Part shown: piece by piece, positions 26,083-33,489 of the stretch
Numbering within the stretch: position 1 is the first letter of the stretch
How the letters are laid out: every line of letters begins with the position of its first letter
NCBI GenBank assembly: GCA_900541895.1
Contig: UWSI01000005.1
Span: 14,400-78,399, forward strand
Reading direction: 5' to 3'
Length of the DNA: 64,000 bases
Origin: an uncultured Actinomyces sp.
GTDB taxonomy: Bacteria; Actinomycetota; Actinomycetes; Actinomycetales; Actinomycetaceae
The notes under the pieces: model-generated
The model's database searches: none
Told to the model about the DNA's origin: nothing
Seen by the model: only the letters and a program-made list of their open reading frames with translations
Made by a program: the position numbers and the translations under genes

Positions 26083-27387
26083 GTGAGCAGTGCACCTATA
26101 AACGTCGGCACAACCGGACGCCGAATCTACATCGGCAAACTTGCCGGTACCTCCGTCTTTGACCCATTGGGCGAGAAAGTTGGTGTGATTCACGACGTTG
26201 TCGTGACATTTCGCCTGAATTCGACCGCCAATGTGATTGGCTTCGTCGTCGAGGTCAGCCCTCGAAAACGCGTGTTTCTGCCCTTCACCCGCGTGACGGC
26301 GATTGAATCCGGTTCCGTCATCACCACCGGCCTGCTCAATATTCGTTCCTTCAACCAGCGCCCCGTTGAAACGCTTGTCATCACTGAGCTTTTCGATCGT
26401 GAAGTCACAATGAATGACGGAAGCGGCGCTGTGAAGATCCTTGACGTCGCTATGCAGCAGCGCCGGCCTCGCGACTGGATCATCTCCACCCTGCACGTCC
26501 AGCGCGTCCGCACAACAACTTTGGGCTTCAAACGCGGCGGAACAACCATGACAGTTCGCGTCGATGAGGTCTCTTCACTGCTTAAGACCGATTCGAACCA
26601 AGCTGCTACCGCCCTGATTCAACACACGGAAGACATGAAGGCTGCCGACCTCGCAGACTTCCTTCACGACCTTCCTGCAGAACGACAATTGGCCGTCGCA
26701 ACGGAGCTCCCCGACTCACGTCTTGCAGATGTGCTGGAAGAGCTGGGTGAAGACGACCGTGTCTCGATCGTTTCTCAGCTGGAATCCAAGCGCGCTGCGG
26801 ACGTTTTGGACGCGATGCAGCCCGACGATGCAGCCGACCTCATGTCTGAGCTTCCCGTTGAAACAGCACAGTCTCTGCTGTCCTTGATGGAACCCGATGA
26901 AGCTGCAGACGTTCGCCGACTGATGGCCTACAAAGAATCAACAGCCGGTTCCTTGATGACTACCGAACCGGTCATCTTAGCCCCCGATGCAACTGTCGCT
27001 CAGATGCTCGCTTCTATTCGGCGCTCCGATCTTCCGGTTTCTTTGGCCGCAGCGACATTCATCGCACGTCCCCCATTGGAAACACCGACGGGCCAATACT
27101 TGGGCGCTGTCCATTTCCAGCGCGCACTTCGCGAACCCCCGAATACACTTTTGGGGACCATCATGGACACCGACCTCGACAGGCTCTCCCCCGACGCTCA
27201 CGTCGCGACTGTGACGCGTCTGCTGGCGACATACAACCTGACAGTTCTTCCCGTTGTCGATGAGGATGGACACCTTCTGGGCGCCGTTTCCGTTGATGAC
27301 GTTTTGGACGAGCTGCTGCCACGTGACTGGCGCGACTGGGATGATGATGTGACCGACCGAGTAATGGCAAGGAGTATTGATGGCTGA
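26083..27387 (+). CDS. PRC-barrel / MgtE_N / CBS protein without channel domain
   Basis: A 434-residue cytoplasmic protein starting at GTG. Residues 12-80 and 115-165 look like PRC-barrel segments. Residues 180-285 hold MgtE_N helical repeats ('ADLADFLHDLPAERQ', 'RAADVLDAMQPDDAADL', 'AQSLLSLMEPDEAADVRRLM'). The end carries a CBS pair ('MTTEPVILAPDATVAQ', 'DAHVATVTRLLATYNLTVLPVVDEDGHLLGAVSVDDVLDEL'). True MgtE continues into five membrane helices, and none exists here. It may sense Mg2+ or nucleotides and act on another protein; the overlapping DUF1003 membrane protein is the obvious candidate. Confidence 0.85.
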   Translation: MSSAPINVGTTGRRIYIGKLAGTSVFDPLGEKVGVIHDVVVTFRLNSTANVIGFVVEVSPRKRVFLPFTRVTAIESGSVITTGLLNIRSFNQRPVETLVITELFDREVTMNDGSGAVKILDVAMQQRRPRDWIISTLHVQRVRTTTLGFKRGGTTMTVRVDEVSSLLKTDSNQAATALIQHTEDMKAADLADFLHDLPAERQLAVATELPDSRLADVLEELGEDDRVSIVSQLESKRAADVLDAMQPDDAADLMSELPVETAQSLLSLMEPDEAADVRRLMAYKESTAGSLMTTEPVILAPDATVAQMLASIRRSDLPVSLAAATFIARPPLETPTGQYLGAVHFQRALREPPNTLLGTIMDTDLDRLSPDAHVATVTRLLATYNLTVLPVVDEDGHLLGAVSVDDVLDELLPRDWRDWDDDVTDRVMARSIDG

Positions 27388-27955
27388 TCGTCTTGATACC
27401 CCCACCGAGCGGAAGTTTAAGCTTTTCCGCCGCCGTTCCTCCGGCGATGGTTTTGGCCAGTTTGCCGAGGCCACGGCCCGCTTCATGGGCTCGCCGAAGT
27501 TTATTCTCTACATGACGATTTTCGTCGTCTCATGGATTGTCGCGAATGTCCTTCTTTACAAGGTTTCGGAACAGTACGCCTGGGATCCCTATCCCTTTAT
27601 TCTGCTGAACCTCGCCTTCTCAACCCAGGCTTCGTATTCGGCGCCTCTGATCCTTCTTGCACAGAACCGCCAAGATGATCGTGACCGCGTTCAAGCAGAA
27701 CAAGACCGTCAGCGCGCGGAACGCAATCTTGCCGATACCGAGTATCTGACCCGCGAAATTGCTGCTCTTCGCATTGCACTGCAAGATGTTGCAACACGCG
27801 ACTTCGTCCGATCGGAACTTCGCGATATGCTCAACGATCTGCGCGAGGAGCTTGAAGAGCGTGACGAACGATTTGCTCAGCTCAGCGCTCAGGCAAATAC
27901 GGACCAAGCAGAAGATTCTGCGGATCTGTCTACTCCGCTTCACGCCGACAGCTAA
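27380..27955 (+). CDS. DUF1003 membrane protein
   Basis: 191 residues from the ATG at 27380, with AAGGAG five bases upstream and an eight-base overlap with the preceding gene. Two membrane helices ('FILYMTIFVVSWIVANVLLY', 'YPFILLNLAFSTQASYSAPLILLA') are followed by 'QNRQDDRDRVQAEQDRQRAE' and a long coiled coil, the DUF1003 arrangement. Function is unknown. The tight overlap with the MgtE_N/CBS gene argues for a shared complex, perhaps a split Mg2+-sensing module. Confidence 0.88.
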   Translation: MADRLDTPTERKFKLFRRRSSGDGFGQFAEATARFMGSPKFILYMTIFVVSWIVANVLLYKVSEQYAWDPYPFILLNLAFSTQASYSAPLILLAQNRQDDRDRVQAEQDRQRAERNLADTEYLTREIAALRIALQDVATRDFVRSELRDMLNDLREELEERDERFAQLSAQANTDQAEDSADLSTPLHADS

Positions 27956-27997
27956 ACCAGTCTGCGCAAACCGTTGCTGGGTCATAGGATTAACACC

Positions 27998-29128
27998 ATG
28001 ACTTTGACCTCGCAGAACGTTCTTGATGCCCTGTCGACTGTTATCGACCCCGAAATTCGTCGTCCAATTACTGATCTCAATATGGTCGATGCCATCAATA
28101 TCGATGGCTCAACGGTTTCGGTCACGATCTTGCTGACGACAGCGGGGTGCCCTCTGCGCACAACGATCTCAGAGGACGTGAATAAGGCTCTCAGCGCCCT
28201 TGATGGCGTGACGGATGTCAAGGTCACCATGGATGTCATGAACGATGAGCAGAAAAAGGCTCTTCGCGAAAAGCTCAACGGCGGTCGCCCCGAGCGCGAA
28301 ATTCTGTTTGCACGCCCCGATTCTCTGACACGCGTCATTGCCGTCACCTCAGGAAAGGGCGGCGTCGGCAAGTCCTCAATGACCGCAAACCTTGCCGCTG
28401 CATTGGCTCGCCAAGGCCTCAAGGTCGGCGTGATGGATGCCGACATCTACGGTTTCTCAATTCCTCGAATGCTGGGAGTGAGCCATGATCCTCAGGTCAT
28501 TGACGGAATGATTATTCCGCCTTTGGGAGCCGAAGGAGTCAAGGTCGTTTCGATTGGCATGTTCGTCCCCGATGGCCAGCCCGTCATTTGGCGTGGCCCC
28601 ATGCTCCACCGCGCACTTCAGCAATTCCTTGCAGATGTTTTCTGGGGCGACCTTGATATTCTACTCATCGATATGCCTCCCGGCACCGGTGATGTTGCAA
28701 TTTCAATCGCACAGCTCCTGCCCAATGCTGAAATTCTTGTTGTGACAACTCCGCAGATTGCTGCGGCCGAGGTCGCTGAGCGCGCCGGTTCCATTGCAAC
28801 CCAGACTGATCAAAAGGTCATCGGTGTCATCGAGAACATGTCCTACCTCCCCCAGCCTGACGGCTCCAAGTTGGAGATCTTCGGTCACGGTGGCGGCCAG
28901 TCTGTATCTGATCGTTTGAGCGCTCAGCTCGGCTATTCGGTTCCGCTTCTGGGACAGGTTCCGCTGGACATTTCACTACGCGAAGGCGGCGACGCTGGCG
29001 ATCCTGTTTCAACACACGAAGGTCCCGCTGCGCAGGTCCTCCAAGAGCTCGCTGGAAAGCTTGCTCACGCCTCGCGCGGACTTGCGGGACGCCCGCTGGG
29101 TGTCGCTCCCCTGAACAAAACCATTTAA
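27998..29128 (+). CDS. mrp: Mrp/ApbC-type iron-sulfur carrier ATPase
   Basis: 376 residues from the ATG at 27998 (AGGA nine bases upstream). The N-terminal 90 residues are a MIP18/DUF59 domain. The deviant Walker A 'SGKGGVGKSS', 'MDADIYGFSIPRMLG' and 'IDMPPGTGDVAISI' identify the Mrp/NBP35 family that carries Fe-S clusters. The C-terminal CxxC of many homologues is missing: the equivalent place reads ENMSYLPQPDGSK. This loss seems common in Actinobacteria but leaves cluster binding uncertain. It lies 42 bases downstream of the DUF1003 gene and is likely co-transcribed. Confidence 0.92.
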   Translation: MTLTSQNVLDALSTVIDPEIRRPITDLNMVDAINIDGSTVSVTILLTTAGCPLRTTISEDVNKALSALDGVTDVKVTMDVMNDEQKKALREKLNGGRPEREILFARPDSLTRVIAVTSGKGGVGKSSMTANLAAALARQGLKVGVMDADIYGFSIPRMLGVSHDPQVIDGMIIPPLGAEGVKVVSIGMFVPDGQPVIWRGPMLHRALQQFLADVFWGDLDILLIDMPPGTGDVAISIAQLLPNAEILVVTTPQIAAAEVAERAGSIATQTDQKVIGVIENMSYLPQPDGSKLEIFGHGGGQSVSDRLSAQLGYSVPLLGQVPLDISLREGGDAGDPVSTHEGPAAQVLQELAGKLAHASRGLAGRPLGVAPLNKTI

Positions 29129-29167
29129 TTCAAGGAATCGCCGCCACCATGGCGCGTAGTCATAAAG

Positions 29168-29195
29168 TTGACAAGGGTTGTGCGTAACCTATGAG
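29168..29195 (+). promoter_or_regulatory. Promoter of the O-methyltransferase gene
   Basis: TTGACA at 29168-29173 and TATGAG at 29190-29195 are separated by 16 bases, giving a good vegetative -35 and an acceptable -10. The start codon is 29 bases further on, with a strong ribosome-binding site. Confidence 0.55.
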
Positions 29196-29223
29196 ACATA
29201 GGTACACGAGTGCGGAGGAAAAG

Positions 29224-29859
29224 ATGGCGTCAGATAAAGCCTTGAGTTGGGTTTTCGCAGAAGAATTCGTCGAAGAAAACGAGCTTCTTGCGCAAGCTCG
29301 CGAGGCTGCCACCGATTTGGGTGCTGATCCTGTCTCAACCGGAGTTGGCGCCGCCCTTCGTCTTCTGGCTGCAACCTGCGGCGCGAAAGCGGTTCTGGAG
29401 ATTGGTACGGGTGCCGGCGTTTCTGGTCTCTGGCTGCTCCAAGGTATGTCTCCGGATGGAGTTTTGACCACTATCGATCAAGAGGTCGAATTTCACAAGC
29501 ACGCACGCCGCGCCTTTACGGCAGCTGGGATTCCCTCCCAACGCACCCGCCTCATTGCCGGTCGCGCGCTGGATGTTCTACCCCGTATGGCTGCCCGCGG
29601 TTACGACATGATGGTGATCGATGCACCCAACGCTGAAATCCCCGATTATTTGGATCATGCGCTCCGTGTCCTCCGCCCCGGCGGACTGATCGTGATTGTC
29701 CACGCTCTCTGGCATGACCAGGTTGCTGATCCCGCGCAGCGCGATGAGCAAACCGTCATGATGCGCGAGATTGCAAAGGTTCTGGGATCTTCTGAGGAGT
29801 TCATTCCCGCGATGCTCCCCGTTGGCGATGGCCTTCTTGCTGCAGTCAAACGACGCTGA
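29224..29859 (+). CDS. SAM-dependent O-methyltransferase (class I, COMT-like)
   Basis: 211 residues from the ATG at 29224 with GGAGG four bases upstream. The SAM-binding motif I is 'VLEIGTGAGVSGLWLLQ', motif II 'LTTIDQEVEFHKHARRAF', and motif III 'MMVIDAPNAEIPDYLDHAL', matching the bacterial catechol-type (Methyltransf_3) family. Such a gene is commonly found near sigE and mrp in Actinobacteria; here mrp is just upstream but no sigma factor is seen. The substrate is unknown. It is followed by a 14-bp hairpin. Confidence 0.9.
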   Translation: MASDKALSWVFAEEFVEENELLAQAREAATDLGADPVSTGVGAALRLLAATCGAKAVLEIGTGAGVSGLWLLQGMSPDGVLTTIDQEVEFHKHARRAFTAAGIPSQRTRLIAGRALDVLPRMAARGYDMMVIDAPNAEIPDYLDHALRVLRPGGLIVIVHALWHDQVADPAQRDEQTVMMREIAKVLGSSEEFIPAMLPVGDGLLAAVKRR

Positions 29860-29887
29860 GCCAGGCCGCTTCTTCTTCCCTTCTTCT

Positions 29888-29925
29888 GGTGCCCGTAGAT
29901 CTCGTTCTCGCGATCTACGGGCACC
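29888..29925 (+). terminator. Terminator of the O-methyltransferase gene
   Basis: The stem GGTGCCCGTAGATC (29888-29901) and GATCTACGGGCACC (29912-29925) is a perfect 14-bp inverted repeat followed by GCTCTTG. It isolates the trp promoter from upstream transcription. Confidence 0.82.
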
Positions 29926-29980
29926 GCTCTTGATGATTCCCCTATCCGACTCACTTCGTATGTCTCACTTACTGGTACCG

Positions 29981-30010
29981 TTGGCGCCCCCGAGCACCCC
30001 GCATTAGTAT
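29981..30010 (+). promoter_or_regulatory. Probable trp operon promoter
   Basis: TTGGCG (29981-29986) and TAGTAT (30005-30010) are 18 bases apart. The expected start point is at or just before the leader-peptide ATG at 30018, so the leader mRNA would be nearly leaderless. This also argues against using the in-frame ATG at 30009, which lies inside the -10. Confidence 0.45.
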
Positions 30011-30017
30011 GAAAAAC

Positions 30018-30062
30018 ATGTTTGGTACTTCAGCATCACAGATGTGGTGGTGGCTCCCCTAA
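30018..30062 (+). CDS. trpL: Tryptophan operon leader peptide
   Basis: The 14-residue peptide MFGTSASQMWWWLP ends at TAA (30060-30062). Three consecutive TGG codons lie at 30045-30053, two codons before the stop, which is the classic sensor of charged tRNA-Trp. The stop is directly followed by the antiterminator strand, so ribosome position decides RNA folding. It lies 101 bases before trpE. Confidence 0.93.
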   Translation: MFGTSASQMWWWLP

Positions 30063-30124
30063 GGGCGGGCCTCCTTTGACGTACCTGGAAATGATCAAGG
30101 CTCGCTCATGTGGCGGGCCTTTTT
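30063..30124 (+). promoter_or_regulatory. Transcription attenuator of the trp operon
   Basis: Terminator: AAGGCTCGC (30097-30105) pairs with GCGGGCCTT (30113-30121), followed by a U-run to 30124. Antiterminator: GCGGGCC (30065-30071), directly after the trpL stop, pairs with GGCTCGC (30099-30105). With Trp scarce, ribosomes stall on the TGG codons and leave 30065-30071 free to form the antiterminator. With Trp plentiful, the ribosome reaches the stop and covers that strand, so the terminator forms. Confidence 0.88.
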
Positions 30125-30163
30125 CGTTGCGTTGGCCCGCCGAGGGCAAGGGATAGGAACACA

Positions 30164-31789
30164 ATGACACACGCAGACACACCCCACGTGATCTCGCGCG
30201 AGGTGCGCTACCACCCAGACGGCGGCAAGCTTTTGGCGTACCTGTGCGAGAAGGGATTGGTCCCCCAATCGGCCTCGGGCCACCCCACACGAGTTGTCCT
30301 GTTGGATAGCGCCGATATCGCTTCGAAGCAGCACCTCACCACCATTGCGGTTCTTGATACTTCCGCGTCGATTCAATGCGATGGAGACTTCGTACGCGTC
30401 ACCTCAACCAATCCGGTTGATGGCCAAAGCGCGCTCAATCAGGTCTGCGAGGCTCTCCCGAACGCTCTACGCGAGCGGAAGGACACGCATGCTCTCTTTG
30501 AGCTCCCTTCCCTCCGCGAAGACGAGGCCGATGAGGAAACACGTTTGAAAGAGCGCGCAACCATGGAGCCGTTGCGAGTTCTTACCGATACTCCCATCGA
30601 TCACCCGCACCTGCCTTTGGTCGCCGGAACCGTTTCTTTCGATTACCTCGCAACATACGAATCCCTACCCGATATCGAACAGGGATTTAATTCCTGCCCT
30701 GATTACCTGTTCTTCCTTGCGCGAATCATCTTGGTCGTCGACCATCCTTCGCAAAGCGCCAACATTGTCGGAGCCTCACTCGACCGTGATTCTCTTGAGC
30801 GGCAAATCGATGCGCTTGCCCAGGCTATCGACCACGCCCCGCTGTCGACCGAGACTCCCACGGCCTCGGAAATGAAGATCGATCCTTCATCGCAGCCTCT
30901 TATTGCACGCCCGACCATCTCTGATGATGACTTTGAGGCTCTGGTTACGACCATGCAAGAGCACATCGCTGCTGGCGACATCTACCAGGTCGTTCCCTCG
31001 CGCGGTTTTATCGCGGATTGCCCGAATGCACTGAGAAGCTACCGCTTTTTGCGAGATGAGAATCCCAGTCCTTACATGTTCTATATCGGCGCGGACGACT
31101 TCGAGCTTTTCGGAGCATCTCCGGAATCCTCGCTCCTTCATTCAGCAAAGGACGGAACGGTTGCAATTCGTCCGATCGCGGGGACACGCCCTCGAGGATT
31201 TGCCCCCGACGGCAACATCGATCACGAACTAGACATCCGCTTGGAACTTGAATTGCGTTCGGATGCGAAGGAAGTTGCCGAACACGTTATGCTCGTCGAC
31301 TTGGCACGCAACGATGTCGCGCGCGTTTCACAACGAGGAACTCGTCGCGTTGAACAGCTCTTGCGCGTCGACCGTTATTCCCGAGTCATGCACCTGGTAT
31401 CTGAGGTCAGCGGCACTCTGGCAGAAGATCTGCACCCCTTGGACGCTTTCCGCGCCTCGATGACCATGGGTACACTGACGGGCGCTCCAAAGCTTCGTGC
31501 GGCAGAGCTCATTCGCAACTACGAAGGCAAACGCCGCGGTTCATACGGTGGTGCTGTTGGTTACCTTCGAGGCGACGGAGAACTTGATACCTGCATCGTC
31601 ATCCGTTCGGCATTCGTCAAGGACGGACAGGCAATCGTGCAGGCCGGAGCCGGAGTCGTTGCAGATTCTGTCCCCGCTCGCGAGGCTGAAGAAACCGTCC
31701 ACAAGGCAAGCGCTGTTTTGCGCGCTTTGGCCGCCTCAACCGCTCGGCCGTTAACTATTTCCTCAAATGCGGAAGAAAGCGAGTTCTAA
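30164..31789 (+). CDS. trpE: Anthranilate synthase component I
   Basis: 541 residues from the ATG at 30164 (AGGA six bases upstream). It converts chorismate to anthranilate with ammonia supplied by TrpG; first step of the pathway. The feedback-binding segment 'LLDSADIASK' near residue 45 corresponds to the LLESADI motif whose Ser contacts inhibitory tryptophan. Catalytic landmarks: 'YQVVPSRGF', 'RPIAGTRPRG', 'LVDLARNDVARV', 'MTMGTLTGAPKLRAAELI', 'GGAVGYLRGDGELDTCI'. The sequence style is close to enteric TrpE. The leader attenuator controls it. Confidence 0.96.
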   Translation: MTHADTPHVISREVRYHPDGGKLLAYLCEKGLVPQSASGHPTRVVLLDSADIASKQHLTTIAVLDTSASIQCDGDFVRVTSTNPVDGQSALNQVCEALPNALRERKDTHALFELPSLREDEADEETRLKERATMEPLRVLTDTPIDHPHLPLVAGTVSFDYLATYESLPDIEQGFNSCPDYLFFLARIILVVDHPSQSANIVGASLDRDSLERQIDALAQAIDHAPLSTETPTASEMKIDPSSQPLIARPTISDDDFEALVTTMQEHIAAGDIYQVVPSRGFIADCPNALRSYRFLRDENPSPYMFYIGADDFELFGASPESSLLHSAKDGTVAIRPIAGTRPRGFAPDGNIDHELDIRLELELRSDAKEVAEHVMLVDLARNDVARVSQRGTRRVEQLLRVDRYSRVMHLVSEVSGTLAEDLHPLDAFRASMTMGTLTGAPKLRAAELIRNYEGKRRGSYGGAVGYLRGDGELDTCIVIRSAFVKDGQAIVQAGAGVVADSVPAREAEETVHKASAVLRALAASTARPLTISSNAEESEF

Positions 31790-31790
31790 G

Positions 31791-32465
31791 ATGCGCGTGA
31801 TTTTCCTGGATAACCGCGATTCTTTCGTCTATAACTTGGTGGATTTAACCGCCCGCGAGGCCGCAGTGCAGGTCTTCCGCAATACGACCCCAACAGCAAC
31901 GCTCCTCAAGGCACTTGTTCCGACCGAAGCCGAGCGCGCCGCGGGAGAACGCCCACTATTGATTCTTTCCCCCGGTCCGGGACACCCCCGAGGCGCAGGA
32001 AACATGATGGACATCCTTGAGGTGGCCCTCCGCGAGAATATCCCAACATTGGGGATTTGCCTGGGCTTCCAAGCAATGGTCGAGGCCTGTGGGGGCATCG
32101 TCGGCCCCGTAGGGGCAACCCATGGGCGCACCGACCGCATTGAGCTTACCGAGGCCGGTATTGAAGATCCTGCTTTCTCCGCAATTGCAGAGGCACCTCG
32201 TCCCGGTGACGATGCTGAGCACGGATATATTTCCGTCGCTCGTTACCATTCTCTGGGCACGCGTAGCCTTCCCGATGCTTTGGTTTCCTTAGCACACACC
32301 CGTGATGGGATTGTCATGGCTGCGCGTCACCGCAGTGCACCGTGTATCGGTCTGCAATTCCACCCAGAATCGATCCTAACCCCGGCTGGGCCGCTTCTTT
32401 TGCGTGCTCTACTGACTGACCTAACCCTATCCACCGCTACTAATTCAAGGAATGAACATGAGTGA
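31791..32465 (+). CDS. trpG: Anthranilate synthase glutamine amidotransferase
   Basis: A 224-residue class I amidotransferase starting one base after the trpE stop. The nucleophile Cys lies in 'LGICLGFQAM', and the His-Glu pair in 'GLQFHPESIL', with 'ILSPGPGHPRGAG' as the oxyanion-side loop. It generates ammonia from glutamine for TrpE. It is a stand-alone subunit, not fused to TrpD as in many enterics. Its last eight bases overlap trpD. Confidence 0.96.
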   Translation: MRVIFLDNRDSFVYNLVDLTAREAAVQVFRNTTPTATLLKALVPTEAERAAGERPLLILSPGPGHPRGAGNMMDILEVALRENIPTLGICLGFQAMVEACGGIVGPVGATHGRTDRIELTEAGIEDPAFSAIAEAPRPGDDAEHGYISVARYHSLGTRSLPDALVSLAHTRDGIVMAARHRSAPCIGLQFHPESILTPAGPLLLRALLTDLTLSTATNSRNEHE

Positions 32466-33489
32466 GTCCTTTCTGCGCCGCGCATTGAACGGTCACGTAT
32501 TAGACCAGGAACAGGCACGTTCCGTTTTCGAGGAGATGTCACGCGGGGAACTCAGCGAAATTGAAATCGCAGCTTTCCTTGGAGCGCTTCATGCGCGCGG
32601 TGAACAGCCCAGTGAAATTGCGGGTGCTGCGGAAGCTTTCCGCTCAGCAGCACAACACTTCACGACAACGGCCCCAGACGTCATTGACGTCGTTGGAACG
32701 GGCGGTGACGGTGTCGGAACAATCAATATCTCGACGGCCTCGGCTTTCGTTGCGGCGTCCATGGGACTCAAGGTTGCCAAGCATGGTAACCGAGCGGTGT
32801 CCTCGAAGGCGGGAGCCGCAGACCTTGTTGAGGCTGCAGGTATCCCCCTAGACCTCTCCCCCGCCTCTTCAGCGGCGCTCCTGGAACGCACCGGTTTCTG
32901 CTTCTTATTCGCACAGAAGTACCACCCGGCGATGCGCTATGTTGCACCCGTGCGCGGCGCTTTGAAGAACCCGACAATCTTCAATCTCATCGGTCCCCTG
33001 GTGAACCCTGCACCGCTGTCCTACCAGGTACTGGGGGTTGGTAAACCTGAACTCCTCGATGTCGTTGCGAAGGCCTTGGCGTCCTTGGGCCTGAAGCATG
33101 CACTGGTGGTTCACGGTAGCGGTACGGACGAATTTGCTGTCCATGGCCCCACCGAGGTCCGCGAGATCACCCCAGAGGGTATTGCTTCATTTACCCTGAC
33201 CCCTGAGGAGCTGGGAATTACTCCTGCTCCACTCTCAGAGTTGGTCGGTGGGGATGCAGAAGAAAACCTGCGTCTGATCTCTGAGATCTTCGCCGGAAAG
33301 GGTGCGCCAGCCCAACGAGAGGCCATCGCTGCGACAAGCGGTGCGATGCTCTATCTGGCTGGCAAGGCGGAATCTTTGAACCAGGGAACTGAATTGGCAC
33401 TGTCGCAACTCTCCAGCGGCGCCGTTGCCTCCCACCTTGACACCATCGTTTCAACCGCACGCGAATTGAAAGAGCAGGAGAATCAGTGA
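32458..33489 (+). CDS. trpD: Anthranilate phosphoribosyltransferase
   Basis: 343 residues from the ATG at 32458, chosen because AAGGA lies six bases upstream; an ATG at 32452 is in frame. It transfers phosphoribosyl from PRPP to anthranilate. Motifs: 'VVGTGGDGVGTINISTASAFVAA', 'KHGNRAVSSKAGAADL', 'NLIGPLVNPA' and 'VHGSGTDEF' in order. Overlaps of eight bases with trpG and four bases with the next gene show tight translational coupling. The PRPP synthetase gene prs lies 8 kb away on the other strand. Confidence 0.96.
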   Translation: MSESFLRRALNGHVLDQEQARSVFEEMSRGELSEIEIAAFLGALHARGEQPSEIAGAAEAFRSAAQHFTTTAPDVIDVVGTGGDGVGTINISTASAFVAASMGLKVAKHGNRAVSSKAGAADLVEAAGIPLDLSPASSAALLERTGFCFLFAQKYHPAMRYVAPVRGALKNPTIFNLIGPLVNPAPLSYQVLGVGKPELLDVVAKALASLGLKHALVVHGSGTDEFAVHGPTEVREITPEGIASFTLTPEELGITPAPLSELVGGDAEENLRLISEIFAGKGAPAQREAIAATSGAMLYLAGKAESLNQGTELALSQLSSGAVASHLDTIVSTARELKEQENQ

